Assembly (NCBI RefSeq): GCF_030419005.1
Contig: NZ_CP106951.1
Span: 2,108,001 to 2,172,000, forward strand
Length of the DNA stretch: 64,000 bases
From: Eleftheria terrae
GTDB taxonomy: Bacteria > Pseudomonadota > Gammaproteobacteria > Burkholderiales > Burkholderiaceae_C
Direction: 5' to 3'
Both the position numbers and the translations under genes were made by a program. Shown piece by piece: positions 9,045-17,605 of this stretch. The notes beneath the pieces were generated by a model. The model was given only the letters and a program-made list of their open reading frames with translations, made no database searches and had not been told where the DNA came from. Numbering within the stretch: position 1 is the stretch's first letter; each line of letters starts with the position of its first letter.

Positions 9045-9474
9045 AGAAGATCTCGTCGCGCACCCAGCCCAGCGACTCGTAGAGGCCCTGCGCCCTCAGG
9101 TTGGTGCGGGCGGTGGTCAGGTCCATGCGCACCTTGCCATCGGCCCGCGCTTGCCTCTCGGCGGCCCTCAGCAACTCGCGGCCGGCGCCGGTGCCTCGCG
9201 CCGGCGGAGTCACGAAGAGGTCGTACAGCGAATAGATGGGCGCCGCCTCCACCGAGCAGAAGGTGGGATAGAGCTGGCAGAAGCCCAGGCCTTGGCCCTC
9301 GGCGTCTTCCGCCAGCAGGATCACCGACTCGCCCCGGTCAAGGCGCTCGGCCAGGAACCGGCGGGCCAGTGCCAGGTCGGCGGGTTGTTCATAGAACTGC
9401 CGATAGCTGTCGAACAACGGAGCGAGCACAGGCAGGTCGGCCGGACCGGCGACACGGATCGAGAAGGAAGGCAT
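9016..9474 (-). CDS. GNAT family N-acetyltransferase
   Basis: 152 residues from the ATG at 9474 (MPSFSIRVAG); the frame remains open to 9531, but the extra residues are not conserved-looking. The fold order is typical of GNAT: SIRVAGPADLPVLAPLFDSY, SLYDLFVTPPARGTGAGREL (beta4 and the acetyl-CoA pyrophosphate loop, RGTGAG), and a C-terminal LYESLGWVRDEIFYAY. This pattern is common in small-molecule or amino-acid acetylating members. The acceptor is not predictable. The gene overlaps or abuts the L,D-transpeptidase gene on the same strand, so the two are probably co-transcribed. Confidence 0.85.
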   Translation of the reverse strand: MPSFSIRVAGPADLPVLAPLFDSYRQFYEQPADLALARRFLAERLDRGESVILLAEDAEGQGLGFCQLYPTFCSVEAAPIYSLYDLFVTPPARGTGAGRELLRAAERQARADGKVRMDLTTARTNLRAQGLYESLGWVRDEIFYAYNRRVEG

Positions 9475-9650
9475 GGTCTTGCTTGAAGCGGCGCTGACGC
9501 CGGGTTGACGGAGGAGGCGCGAGTGTCGCACCGATGCGTCCCGCCGTGGGGGTGCCGTCAGTCATGCCTTGCGGACCGTGACAGCGGCCAGCGGGCAAGG
9601 CCGACCGTATAGTGCACACCATCCCTGCGACTGCCGATGAGGACCCGACC

Positions 9651-10085
9651 ATGACACTCCACCGCCTGCCCTTGCACGCCCTGGCGCCACGCCGGCTGAT
9701 TTGCGGACTGGCGACGGCCTGGCTGGCTGCCTGCAGCACCGCCACGCCGTCAGCCCCGGCACCAGCGCCGGCCGACAAGTCGCCTCAGGCCTTGATGAAG
9801 GCCATCGACGCCGAGATCGGCGATGCTGCCTGCAGCAGCGACGCCCAGTGCCGCACCCTGCCGGTCGGCGCCAAGGCCTGCGGCGGTCCCGAGGCCTACC
9901 TGCCCTGGTCCACGCAACGCGGCAATGCCGATCGGCTCGCGCAACTGGCGCGTGAACATGCCGAGGCCAGCCGCATTCGCAAGACCGAGAGCGGCATGGC
10001 CTCCACCTGCTCCCTGGTGGTCGACCCGGGTGCGCAATGCACCGCGGGCCGCTGCAGCTTGCGCGGTGCAGACCAGGCACGTTGA
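9651..10085 (+). CDS. Small Cys-rich lipoprotein of unknown function
   Basis: 144 residues. The start at 9651 is preceded by GAGGA at suitable spacing; an upstream ATG-like start at 9612 would add 13 unlikely residues. A lipoprotein signal with lipobox LAAC predicts lipidation at Cys28, followed by an Ala/Pro-rich linker. The mature domain has five or more cysteines, in CSSDAQCRTLPVGAKACGG and near the end in STCSLVVDPGAQCTAGRC, suggesting disulphides in the periplasm. I recognise the overall look from small proteobacterial lipoproteins but know no function. It is divergent from the GNAT gene, and TATAGT at 9608-9613 may be its -10 box. Confidence 0.75.
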   Translation: MTLHRLPLHALAPRRLICGLATAWLAACSTATPSAPAPAPADKSPQALMKAIDAEIGDAACSSDAQCRTLPVGAKACGGPEAYLPWSTQRGNADRLAQLAREHAEASRIRKTESGMASTCSLVVDPGAQCTAGRCSLRGADQAR

Positions 10086-10867
10086 CCCACCACGCGCCGG
10101 CGCCCCGGCGATGCTGGCGCCGCGTCGCATAACGGCCGCATCACCGCCGCATGCCCCCCGCAGGGCGCGCGGCACGACGGCGCCAGGCAATGGCGAGGCA
10201 GCGGCAGTGCGTCCGGTGCCGGGTCGCCGCTGCGCCCCACTGCCGCGCAACGCCACGGTCCGGCGTCTTGCTTCGATCCCGTCCGTTGCATTGGACCCGG
10301 GGCGATGCTCTGCCGAGGCCCCGGTCCTCTCACGTCAACCATGGCACTGCGGCTGCTGCGCTGCTGCATGCAGCCAGCTGCTTCCTCGCCCGCGACGGGC
10401 GCACATCCCCCTTCCATGCTGGCCGCCCGCCGTACAGGCGACAGGCAGGAGCGCGGCCCGAGGCGCCATGAGCGGTACCTTGTCACCGAAGTTGCGAATG
10501 CCGCCCGTTGAGGAACAGCCAGTGACCATGTGATGTGCCGGCCCCACAGCCGTCGCCCGCTGCTGTTGGAGTTTCGGCGGCTGCGGACCGGTCATGAGAG
10601 GCCTGCAGAGGCAGGGACGGCCGCTTGTCCTCCCCTGCCCGTGAGCCTGTGTCGGGCGCTACCTGTCAGCGCAGCACCGAGCACCGGTGCGGATTCCAGG
10701 GCTCGACCACGGCACGCGCCTGAAGGGCAGCCCATGCTGGAAATGCCCGTCTAGAGCAAGCGCTCGCACACTGACAACTCCCTCAAAACAGGGACTGTTA
10801 ACAATGCCGAGGCCCGCGGGCTGCGTGCGAAGCTCCTTGGCCCAAAAACTCTGCGAGTCCCCGGACC
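10086..10867. other. 782-bp region without a supported gene
   Basis: Several short open frames exist on both strands, but none has a domain, signal peptide or good ribosome-binding site; all look like by-products of high GC. The last 120 bp are less GC-rich (10745-10810, including ACAACTCCCTC and GACTGTTAACA) and probably carry the promoter and leader of the acyltransferase gene. GAGC-AAGC-GCTC near 10753 is a small palindrome of unknown meaning. Confidence 0.4.
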
Positions 10868-13000
10868 ATGACGCGCGATCGTCACGCCTACATCCCGCAA
10901 ATCGATTCGCTGCGCGCCGTGGCGGTGATCGCCGTGCTGGTCTACCACCTCAGCGCCGCCTGGCTGCCGGGCGGCTTTGCCGGGGTGGACATCTTCTTCG
11001 TCATCTCCGGCTACGTGGTCAGCGCCGCCCTGCTGCGCCACCGCCATCTCCGGTTCAAGGCCTTCCTGCTGCACTTCTACGACAAGCGGGTGCTGCGCAT
11101 CCTGCCGGCGCTGGTGGCCTGCCTGGTCTGTACGGCCTTGGCGGTGGCGCTGTTCGTGCCGGCGTCGTGGCTCAGCCAGTCGAACACCAAGACCTTGCTG
11201 CTCGCTTTCGCCGGCCTGAGCAACCTGTCGCTGATGTTCACCGGCGACACCTACTTCTCGCCACGCACCGAGTTCAACCCGGCCACACACACCTGGTCAC
11301 TCGGCGTCGAGGAGCAGTTCTACGTTCTCTTCCCGGTCATCTACTACGTCTGGCTGCGCTCGCAGGGCGGCGATGCACGCCGCCAGCGGCACGGCAGCTG
11401 GCTGCTGCTGGGCTTCGTGGCGGCGTCGCTGGCCTACTGCAGCGTGGTCTCGCACAGCAACGGGCTGGCGGCCTACTACAGCCTGGCCAGCCGGTTCTGG
11501 GAGCTGGGCCTGGGCGCGCTGCTGCTGCAGGCCCACCACCGCGGGCACCACTTGACCGGCAGGCTGCCGCAGCCGGCCGTGCTGCTGCTGTCGCTCGCAC
11601 TGCTGGCCCTCGCCCTGGTGGCCGCCGACCGCCATGCCTTCCCGATGCCCTGGGCACTGCCCGCCACGCTGGGCGCGATGCTGTTCATCGACGCGGTGGT
11701 GGCGCCGGCCAGCCGCGACAGCGGACTGTCGCGGGCCTTGAGCTGGGCGCCCGTCGTGTTCATCGGCAAGATCTCGTACTCGCTCTACCTCTGGCACTGG
11801 CCTGTTTATGTGCTGCTGCGCTGGACGGTCGGGCTGGACGAGCCGCAATGGCAGGCGGTGGCAGCCGGGCTGGTGGTGCTGCTGGCGATCCTGTCCTATC
11901 GCTTGCTGGAGCAGCCGCTGCGGCAAAGCCGCCTGCTGCAGCACCGGCCACCGGGCCAGCTGGTGCTCGGCGCGGTGGCGATGGTGCTGCTGTCGGCCGG
12001 CGCGGTGCTCGGCATCCTGAAGGCGCAACCGCGGCTGTCGCTGAGCACGACCAGCCAGCAACGCGAGTGGTATGCCTATGAATGGGCCCTGCGCACCGCT
12101 GCACCGGCGAGCGCGGGCTGCAGGACGGCGCAACAGAAGACGACGCTGGCCGACGGCGTCATCATCCGCTTCGACCGCACCGATTGCGAAGGCAGCAAGC
12201 GGCTGTTCGTGCTGGGCGACTCGCACTCGATCTCGCTAACCACCCTGCTCTCGCAGCTGTCGATCGACCAGAACTACACGGTCCACATCTACACCCGTTC
12301 AGGCTGTCCCTTCCTGAGGTTGTCGGCCGCGGTCTCGGAACGGTGCAAGCCCTTCTTCCAGGCCGCCACCACCCACCTGCTGCAGCAGCTGCAGCCGGGC
12401 GATACCGTGCTGCTGCCGTCCTTGCGGCTGCAGCGGTTCGGTGACCAGTGGGCCCACTTCTCGGAAAGCCAGATCAAGGCCGCGACGGTGGGCGACGACG
12501 CCACCCGGCGCCACCTGGAAGGCGCGCGGGAAGCCGCCGACTGGGTGCGACCGGTGTCGCAGCGCGGTGCCCGCATCGTCTTCGTCGCACCGACACCGAT
12601 CTTCAAGGCACCGCCCTTCCGCTGCTCGGACTGGTTCAATCAGTCGAATCCGATCTGCCGGCCGGGCCTGCAGATGCAGCGCGAGCAGCTGCAGGCGATG
12701 CGCGAGCCGGTGCTACAGACCATGCAGCGCCTGAGCCGTCTGGTGCCCGGCATCAGCGTGTGGGACCCCTTCGACCGGCTGTGCCCGGACGCTGTCTGCC
12801 AGGTGCACCATCAGGGTCGGCCCTTGTACTTCGACGGCGACCACCTGAGCGGCTACGGCAACCTGCACCTCTACGACGACTTCGTGGCGATGCTGGGACG
12901 CCCGCCGAAGCAGGCGGCACCGCCCACGGCGGATCACGACGCTGGCGACATGGCCGACCCGGCCGCATCGAACCCGGGCTTCGGCGATTGGCCGGTCTGA
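10868..13000 (+). CDS. Acyltransferase family 3 / SGNH-domain membrane protein (OafA/OatA-like)
   Basis: 710 residues. The N-terminal half (1-380) is a multi-pass acyltransferase-3 domain beginning with YIPQIDSLRAVAVIAVLVYH (His27 is the conserved catalytic His) and GGFAGVDIFFVISGYV. The C-terminal part is an SGNH hydrolase-like domain: block I LGDSHS with Ser452, and the terminal DGDHLSGYGN with His659. Such two-domain proteins transfer O-acetyl groups from the inner membrane to periplasmic polysaccharide, O-antigen or peptidoglycan. No polysaccharide genes adjoin it, so the acceptor is unknown. Confidence 0.9.
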   Translation: MTRDRHAYIPQIDSLRAVAVIAVLVYHLSAAWLPGGFAGVDIFFVISGYVVSAALLRHRHLRFKAFLLHFYDKRVLRILPALVACLVCTALAVALFVPASWLSQSNTKTLLLAFAGLSNLSLMFTGDTYFSPRTEFNPATHTWSLGVEEQFYVLFPVIYYVWLRSQGGDARRQRHGSWLLLGFVAASLAYCSVVSHSNGLAAYYSLASRFWELGLGALLLQAHHRGHHLTGRLPQPAVLLLSLALLALALVAADRHAFPMPWALPATLGAMLFIDAVVAPASRDSGLSRALSWAPVVFIGKISYSLYLWHWPVYVLLRWTVGLDEPQWQAVAAGLVVLLAILSYRLLEQPLRQSRLLQHRPPGQLVLGAVAMVLLSAGAVLGILKAQPRLSLSTTSQQREWYAYEWALRTAAPASAGCRTAQQKTTLADGVIIRFDRTDCEGSKRLFVLGDSHSISLTTLLSQLSIDQNYTVHIYTRSGCPFLRLSAAVSERCKPFFQAATTHLLQQLQPGDTVLLPSLRLQRFGDQWAHFSESQIKAATVGDDATRRHLEGAREAADWVRPVSQRGARIVFVAPTPIFKAPPFRCSDWFNQSNPICRPGLQMQREQLQAMREPVLQTMQRLSRLVPGISVWDPFDRLCPDAVCQVHHQGRPLYFDGDHLSGYGNLHLYDDFVAMLGRPPKQAAPPTADHDAGDMADPAASNPGFGDWPV

Positions 13001-13313
13001 GCGGCCGGCGGCCGGCTTCGCGGCATGCCGGGCGAGGCAGCCCTGGGCGGCATGTCGCCCTGCCCCCGCATTGGCCGTCATGCCGGCGGGCTTCTTCAAG
13101 CAATGGCAAGCAGCGCCGTGATCAGCGGACAGGCAGCCGCTCGCATTGCGTCGGCCGGTCGCCACACAGGCAGCCGGCCAGGCGGCACAGCGCCTCCCCC
13201 GAACGGGTGCCAGCGACGCACGGAGCTGCTTCTAAACTTCGTGATTCAGTGGACGCGTCCGCAGGTCACCGAGCCGCCGCGCCCGGGCCACAAGAACTCA
13301 GGGGGTCTCTTTG
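13001..13313. other. 313-bp intergenic region, no gene seen
   Basis: GC-rich spacer between the acyltransferase and the PAAR locus. Around 13225-13250 the sequence is less GC-rich (TTCTAAACTTCGTGATT), and TAAACT there is a candidate -10 box for the PAAR transcript, without a clear -35. Nothing else is supported. Confidence 0.35.
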
Positions 13314-13445
13314 ATGACAACATGCAATGCCGGGTCGACGCCACCGGCCCCGCGCGGTGCGGCATCTGCCGCTTGCCGGGCCGTGAGCGGCCCGCGCCCG
13401 GGCGCCTCGGCCCTTCATCCTCTTGATGACAGGCGCACGCCATGA
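13314..13445 (+). CDS. Possible 43-codon upstream ORF coupled to the PAAR gene
   Basis: ATG at 13314 is preceded by CAGGGGG at about 9-nt spacing. The frame runs 43 codons and ends in a TGA at 13443-13445 that overlaps the ATG of the PAAR gene (ATGA). The peptide is rich in Pro, Ala and Arg, has two Cys and no known domain. The arrangement would fit translational coupling or a leader peptide, but codon content is mixed and chance is quite possible. Confidence 0.25.
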   Translation: MTTCNAGSTPPAPRGAASAACRAVSGPRPGASALHPLDDRRTP

Positions 13446-13711
13446 GCAAGCGGGTCATTCGTGTCGGTGATCCGACCAGCCACGGCGGCACGGTGCTCTC
13501 GAGCGGCGCCTCGCATTTCACGGTGGACGGCATCGCCGTGGCACTGGTCGGCGACCCCTGCAGCTGCCCAAAGAAGGGCCACGGCCCCTGCAGCATTGCC
13601 ACCGGCGACCCGGAGCACACCATCGATGGTGTGCCGGTGGCTTATGAAGGCTGCCTCACCACCTGCGGCGCCTCGCTCCTCTCCACCGTGCCCAACTTCA
13701 GCAAGGGTTGA
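13442..13711 (+). CDS. PAAR-domain protein (type VI secretion spike tip)
   Basis: 89 residues, a stand-alone PAAR domain. Family features visible: VGDPTSHGGTV near the start, HFTVDGIAVALVGD, and a Cys-rich middle (GDPCSCPKKGHGPC) followed by IDGVPVAYEG and TTCGASLL. PAAR proteins form a metal-bound cone on the VgrG trimer and sharpen or load the type VI secretion needle. No VgrG, effector, adaptor or immunity gene is recognisable in the neighbouring kilobase, so it would have to work with machinery encoded elsewhere. No strong ribosome-binding site is seen. Confidence 0.88.
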   Translation: MSKRVIRVGDPTSHGGTVLSSGASHFTVDGIAVALVGDPCSCPKKGHGPCSIATGDPEHTIDGVPVAYEGCLTTCGASLLSTVPNFSKG

Positions 13712-14224
13712 GCGGCGCCTTGCACTGCGAGGAACCGCGCGGCCGGTGACGGCAACGCCTCCTTGCCTGCTGCGCCCCCTGAAGACAGGGCGGGCCAGGA
13801 GCGACCGGTCGCCAAGGGCCGACCCGGCCTTGCGCGGAATCGGGCATCGGCACAGGCCGGCCGAAATGCACCCGGGCACCTGCGCGGCTTTCGCGCTGCT
13901 TGAGCGCTGCGACGATGACATGCCACCGCGCCGTGCGACACCGCCAGCGGCCCGCTCTGTCGAGCGCATGCCGCGGCGGGGCACCGTGCTCGCGGCCGGC
14001 AACTTCCACGAACGAAGAGCACCGACCTGGGCCATCACGGGCCCTGCCGGCGACGTGCCCCGAGGTGAACTGCCGAAGGCGTGTATGCCGTGCCTGCACC
14101 GGCATCAAGCATCGTCAGGCACCCACCACCAAGCGCCCCTTTCCGCGATGTCCAGCAAGCGCATCATGCCGGCGCGCTCGGTCGGGCAACGGCATCTGCC
14201 ATTGCCTGCCTGAACATCAAGCGC
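13712..14224. other. 513-bp region between the PAAR gene and tRNA-Arg terminator, no supported gene
   Basis: The position just after a PAAR gene is where an effector or immunity gene might sit, so both strands were read. The open frames have no hydrophobic pattern, domain or ribosome-binding site, and none resembles a known toxin or immunity protein. Confidence 0.4.
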
Positions 14225-14270
14225 GAAAAGACAAACGCCCCAGAGGCTTGCACCTCTGAGGCGTTGTCTA
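14225..14270 (-). terminator. Rho-independent terminator of tRNA-Arg
   Basis: On the minus strand AACGCCTCAGAGG and CCTCTGGGGCGTT (plus 14265-14253 and 14246-14234) pair around a six-base loop with one G-U, and flanking AGACA/TGTCT extends the stem. TTTT follows at 14228-14225. It lies 13-20 bp after the tRNA 3' end. Confidence 0.85.
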
Positions 14271-14282
14271 GAACCGAAATTC

Positions 14283-14359
14283 TGGCGCGGCTGGCAGGAT
14301 TCGAACCCACGACCCCTTGGTTCGTAGCCAAGTACTCTATCCAACTGAGCTACAGCCGC
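14283..14359 (-). tRNA. tRNA-Arg (anticodon ACG)
   Basis: 77 nt on the minus strand with encoded CCA. The acceptor stem GCGGCTG pairs fully with CAGCCGC; discriminator G. The D-arm contains TAGCTCAGTTGGATAGAG. The anticodon stem CTTGG/CCAAG encloses loop CTACGAA, so the anticodon is ACG (read as ICG after A34 deamination), decoding CGU, CGC and CGA. The T-arm has the standard TTCGAAT loop. It has its own promoter and terminator. Confidence 0.97.
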
Positions 14360-14369
14360 CAAGAACGCT

Positions 14370-14399
14370 AGTATAGCACCATCAATTTTGAGTTGTCAC
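14370..14399 (-). promoter_or_regulatory. Sigma-70 promoter of tRNA-Arg
   Basis: On the minus strand GTGACA (14399-14394) and TATACT (14375-14370) are separated by 18 bp and lie 10 bp upstream of the mature tRNA 5' end. The -35 hexamer overlaps the hemY stop codon, so the tRNA can be transcribed separately from the hem operon. Confidence 0.7.
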
Positions 14400-15643
14400 T
14401 CAATTTCTGCAGCTTCTTTCAAACATCTTTGTGACCGCGCCAGATCGCCCTCGCGCTCGGCAAGAGCGGCCAGCTGTCGCCACGCCGCACGGCGCTCGCG
14501 GCCACTCAGGGCCTCGTCGCCGGCGCAGCGCTCCAGCTGCTGGCGGGCCTTGCCCCACAGTTGCAGCTGCGCCAACGCGCAGCCGAGTGCATAGGCCAGG
14601 TGCGGATCGCGCGCGTCGGCAGTGGCTGCGGCTTCCAGCCGGGGCAGCCAGTCGACGCCCAGGCCCGGCAGCGCCTTCACCAGCGCTCGGCTGATCTCGG
14701 CGCGCTCTTCGCTGCCGAGGCTGGCGGCCTGCTCCCAGAAGGGCTTGAGCCAGCCACGGGCATCCTCGGCATGGCCCAGCCCCGCCATCAGCGTGGCGGC
14801 ACGTGCAGCCACGAAAGCGTCACGCCGGTCCGCGGCATCAAGCTGCAGCCAGACGCGGCGCAACTGGTCGGCGTCGCGGGCCGATTCGAGCGCTTCGATG
14901 GCCAGCGAACGCAGCAGGCCGGCCGCTGCGGATTGCGAGAAGCCCTGGTGCTTGGCCAGCAGCCGGGCGGTACGCAAGGCGTCCAGCGGCTGCTGCGCCA
15001 GGCGCGCCGCCTGCAACTTCAGGCGCAGCGCCTGGGTGCGGCGTGCAACGCCCGGGGACAACTCGCCGATGAGCTCCAGCGCACGGTCGGCATCACGGTC
15101 TTCAAGCGCCCATTCGGCGGCGAGCAGGCGGGCGCCCTCCTCCGCCGGCCGGGTCGCCACGGTGGAGCGCGAGGCGGCCAGCGCATGGGCCAGGTGCTCG
15201 TCGCGGCGCACCCGGTCCTGCAGCCGGTGCATGCTACCGGCAGCCAGCAGGTGGGCCAGCATCGTGAACTCGGGATCGCGCCCCAGCTCGGGCGTCTCGT
15301 CATGGATGGTCATGGCCCGTTGCGCCGCCTTGTGCGCCCGGGTATAGCGGGCGCCGAAGAACAGCGCCAGCGACTCCCGCAAGGCCTGCTGTGCCGAGCG
15401 GTCGCGCTTGGAGAGCCGCCATTCACGCGCCCGGCGCGGCAGCCCGACCAGCACGTTGATGCCCTGCAGCGACACGTACACCACACCCACCGTCAGCACC
15501 AGCACGATGATGAAGAGGTTGAACGATACGTCGATGCGCCACGGCGCCCAGAAGACGGTGACCAGCGCATCGTTGGCGCCGAGGAAGGTGGCCGCCACGA
15601 CCGCAGCGGCGAACAGCAGGACCAGCCAGATGATGGTTCGCAT
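14396..15643 (-). CDS. hemY: Heme biosynthesis-associated TPR membrane protein HemY
   Basis: 415 residues. Two N-terminal membrane segments (about 2-20 and 43-60, separated by ANDALVTVFWAPWRIDVS) are followed by a helical TPR-like region with many Ala/Leu/Arg repeats. This is the proteobacterial HemY (N-terminal HemY domain), not the protoporphyrinogen oxidase that shares the name in Gram-positives. Its precise function is unknown, though it belongs to hemCDXY operons and is thought to act late in heme synthesis. It starts 13 bp after hemX and is the last gene of the operon. Confidence 0.9.
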   Translation of the reverse strand: MRTIIWLVLLFAAAVVAATFLGANDALVTVFWAPWRIDVSFNLFIIVLVLTVGVVYVSLQGINVLVGLPRRAREWRLSKRDRSAQQALRESLALFFGARYTRAHKAAQRAMTIHDETPELGRDPEFTMLAHLLAAGSMHRLQDRVRRDEHLAHALAASRSTVATRPAEEGARLLAAEWALEDRDADRALELIGELSPGVARRTQALRLKLQAARLAQQPLDALRTARLLAKHQGFSQSAAAGLLRSLAIEALESARDADQLRRVWLQLDAADRRDAFVAARAATLMAGLGHAEDARGWLKPFWEQAASLGSEERAEISRALVKALPGLGVDWLPRLEAAATADARDPHLAYALGCALAQLQLWGKARQQLERCAGDEALSGRERRAAWRQLAALAEREGDLARSQRCLKEAAEIE

Positions 15644-15656
15644 CGGTGCCGCCCGC

Positions 15657-16820
15657 TCAACGACCGGCCGCGGCAGCTGCCAGCGCGGTGAAACTCTCGT
15701 CCGGCCGCGGCACGCTGGACTGGTGGGCCTGCGACATCACCTGGCGCACCAGCTCATTGACATGCGCCCAGCGGCGCGAGCCGTGGTCGAAGTAGCGGTC
15801 CAGGGCCTGCTGCGCGTCCTGCAGGTCGGACTGCACCGTCTCGAACTGCCGGCTCAGCAGCGCCAGGCGGGCGTTGAGCAGGCGCAGCTTGAGGTTCTCG
15901 CGCAGGAAGAAGGTTTCCTGTGGCGCGATCAGCATGGCTTCAGGCCGGTCGATGCGGGTGACGCGCACCAGCGAACGCATCTCTTCCCAGACGATGCGGC
16001 CGGTGTGTCGCCACCACGATTCCTCGGGCGGCTGCGACACCAGCGGCTGCGGCGCGGATGCCACCGGCCGCTTGCCGCCGACCGCCGACGCCGACGCGGC
16101 CGGCACCGCCGCACGGGGGACCGGCTCGCGGCCAGCCCCGGCCGAGGACACCAGCGGCAGCTCGTCGATGATGCGGGCCGCCTCGTCAAGCCGGATCACC
16201 AGGGCCGACACATCGGCCATGCCGACCGAGCGCACCCGCTCCAGGTCGCGCGCGATGGCGCGGCGCACGCCTTCCAGCCGCGGCTGGTTGACGCGCTGCA
16301 GCCGCTCGTCGGCCGCGCGCAACGCCGCCACCAGCGGCTCGGCATTGCCAGTGACCAGGGCCTGCTGCACCGCCAGCCGCAGGCTGGAATCGATGTCCAC
16401 CACCAGGTTCTCGTCGCGCGAGCGCGACAGCGAGTTCATCAGTTCGTCCAGCTGGCCGCGCTGCAGCGCCACTTCGGCGAGCTTGGCGTCGAGCAGGGCC
16501 ACCTTGGCACCGGCGTCGCGTGCGATGTCCTGCGCTTCGCGGGCCAGGGTACGGGCCTCGTTGGCCTGGTCCTGGCTCGTCTCCTGGCGCTGCACCAGTT
16601 GCTGCGACAGGCTCTGCACCCGCTGGTGGCCCTGATAGGCCAGCACCAGGCTGGCCGCGCAAATCACCAGCAGGCCGGCGCCGGCCACCCAGACCAGGCC
16701 ACGACCTGGCGATGCGGGTGGCTCATGGCCCGGGCGCGGCGGCGCGGCCACGGGAGGCAGCGGGGCGGGGGCCGCAGCGGCGCCCGCATCGGAGGGGAGG
16801 GTGGCAGAGGTGTCACTCAC
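15657..16820 (-). CDS. hemX: HemX, uroporphyrinogen-III C-methyltransferase-like membrane protein
   Basis: 387 residues. A Pro/Ala-rich cytoplasmic start of about 40 residues leads into one membrane segment (GLVWVAGAGLLVICAASLVLAY), then a coiled-coil rich in Gln/Arg/Glu (HQRVQSLSQQLVQRQ). The rest is the HemX domain, with DIDSSLRLAVQQALVTGNA and SLVRVTRIDRPEAMLIAPQE. It has no methyltransferase active site and is believed to scaffold or regulate tetrapyrrole enzymes. Its ATG overlaps the hemD stop by 4 bp. Confidence 0.9.
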   Translation of the reverse strand: MSDTSATLPSDAGAAAAPAPLPPVAAPPRPGHEPPASPGRGLVWVAGAGLLVICAASLVLAYQGHQRVQSLSQQLVQRQETSQDQANEARTLAREAQDIARDAGAKVALLDAKLAEVALQRGQLDELMNSLSRSRDENLVVDIDSSLRLAVQQALVTGNAEPLVAALRAADERLQRVNQPRLEGVRRAIARDLERVRSVGMADVSALVIRLDEAARIIDELPLVSSAGAGREPVPRAAVPAASASAVGGKRPVASAPQPLVSQPPEESWWRHTGRIVWEEMRSLVRVTRIDRPEAMLIAPQETFFLRENLKLRLLNARLALLSRQFETVQSDLQDAQQALDRYFDHGSRRWAHVNELVRQVMSQAHQSSVPRPDESFTALAAAAAGR

Positions 16821-17605
16821 GGTGCGAGGGATTGTATAGAGCGCTCGATGCCGGCCGAGACCGCCTCCAGCGATGGCTGGACCTCGACGACCTGGCCACA
16901 GCCCAGGGCGGCGGCGCGCGCTGCAATGCGGGGATGGGTGGCCAGCGCATGGCTGTCATGCCAGGCCGGCTGCAGGCCACGCTCCTGGCAGCAGGCCTGG
17001 AGGTGGTCCACCGCTTCGGAACTGCTGAAGAACCACAGGTGCCGGTGCGGCTCGGCAATGGCGGCGCGCAGCAGGCGGTCCTGGGCCGCATCGAGCCGCG
17101 GTGCCTCGCGCCGGTAGGCGCAGACGAAATCCACCTCGGCACCGGCCTCGCGCAAGCGCTCGGCCAGCCATTCGCGGCCGCCGTCGCCGCGCACGATCAG
17201 GACGCGCCCACCGGTCCAGTCACGGCCCCGCAGCTGTTGCCAGAGCGACTCGGAATCGAACTGCGCCGCGTCAGGCGCCGGCTGCACCCGCAGCTCGGGC
17301 GGCACGCCCGCGGCATGCAGGGCCGCATCGGTGCCCGGACCCGGCGTGGCCGCCAGCACACCGGCCGGCCAGGCCTGGTCCGGCGGCCGGGCTGCGAAAA
17401 AACGATCGGCGGCATTGGGGCTGACGAACACCACCGCCCGGCACCCGTGCAGCCGCGCCCAGGCCGCCTGCACGGCCTGAGGATCGGGAGCGCCAGCGAT
17501 GCCGATCAGGGGCAGGGCCTCGGCCTGCCAGCCGCGGCCGCGCAGGCGCTCCACCCATTCGACGGCTTGCGCGGCGGGGCGGGTCACCAGCACCTTCATC
17601 GTCAC
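16817..17605 (-). CDS. hemD: Uroporphyrinogen-III synthase
   Basis: 262 residues, normal length. HemD closes linear hydroxymethylbilane into uroporphyrinogen III with inversion of ring D. The N-terminus [19 protein letters not shown] and the central [18 protein letters not shown] and [19 protein letters not shown] are characteristic of this otherwise weakly conserved bilobed fold; the second lobe has [20 protein letters not shown] and [14 protein letters not shown]. It overlaps hemC by 4 bp upstream and hemX by 4 bp downstream, so the three genes are translationally coupled. Confidence 0.93.
   Translation of the reverse strand: MTMKVLVTRPAAQAVEWVERLRGRGWQAEALPLIGIAGAPDPQAVQAAWARLHGCRAVVFVSPNAADRFFAARPPDQAWPAGVLAATPGPGTDAALHAAGVPPELRVQPAPDAAQFDSESLWQQLRGRDWTGGRVLIVRGDGGREWLAERLREAGAEVDFVCAYRREAPRLDAAQDRLLRAAIAEPHRHLWFFSSSEAVDHLQACCQERGLQPAWHDSHALATHPRIAARAAALGCGQVVEVQPSLEAVSAGIERSIQSLAP

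Noticed and set aside
10086..10867. Possible small genes on either strand
   Set aside because: No ribosome-binding site, domain or signal peptide supports any of the short frames.
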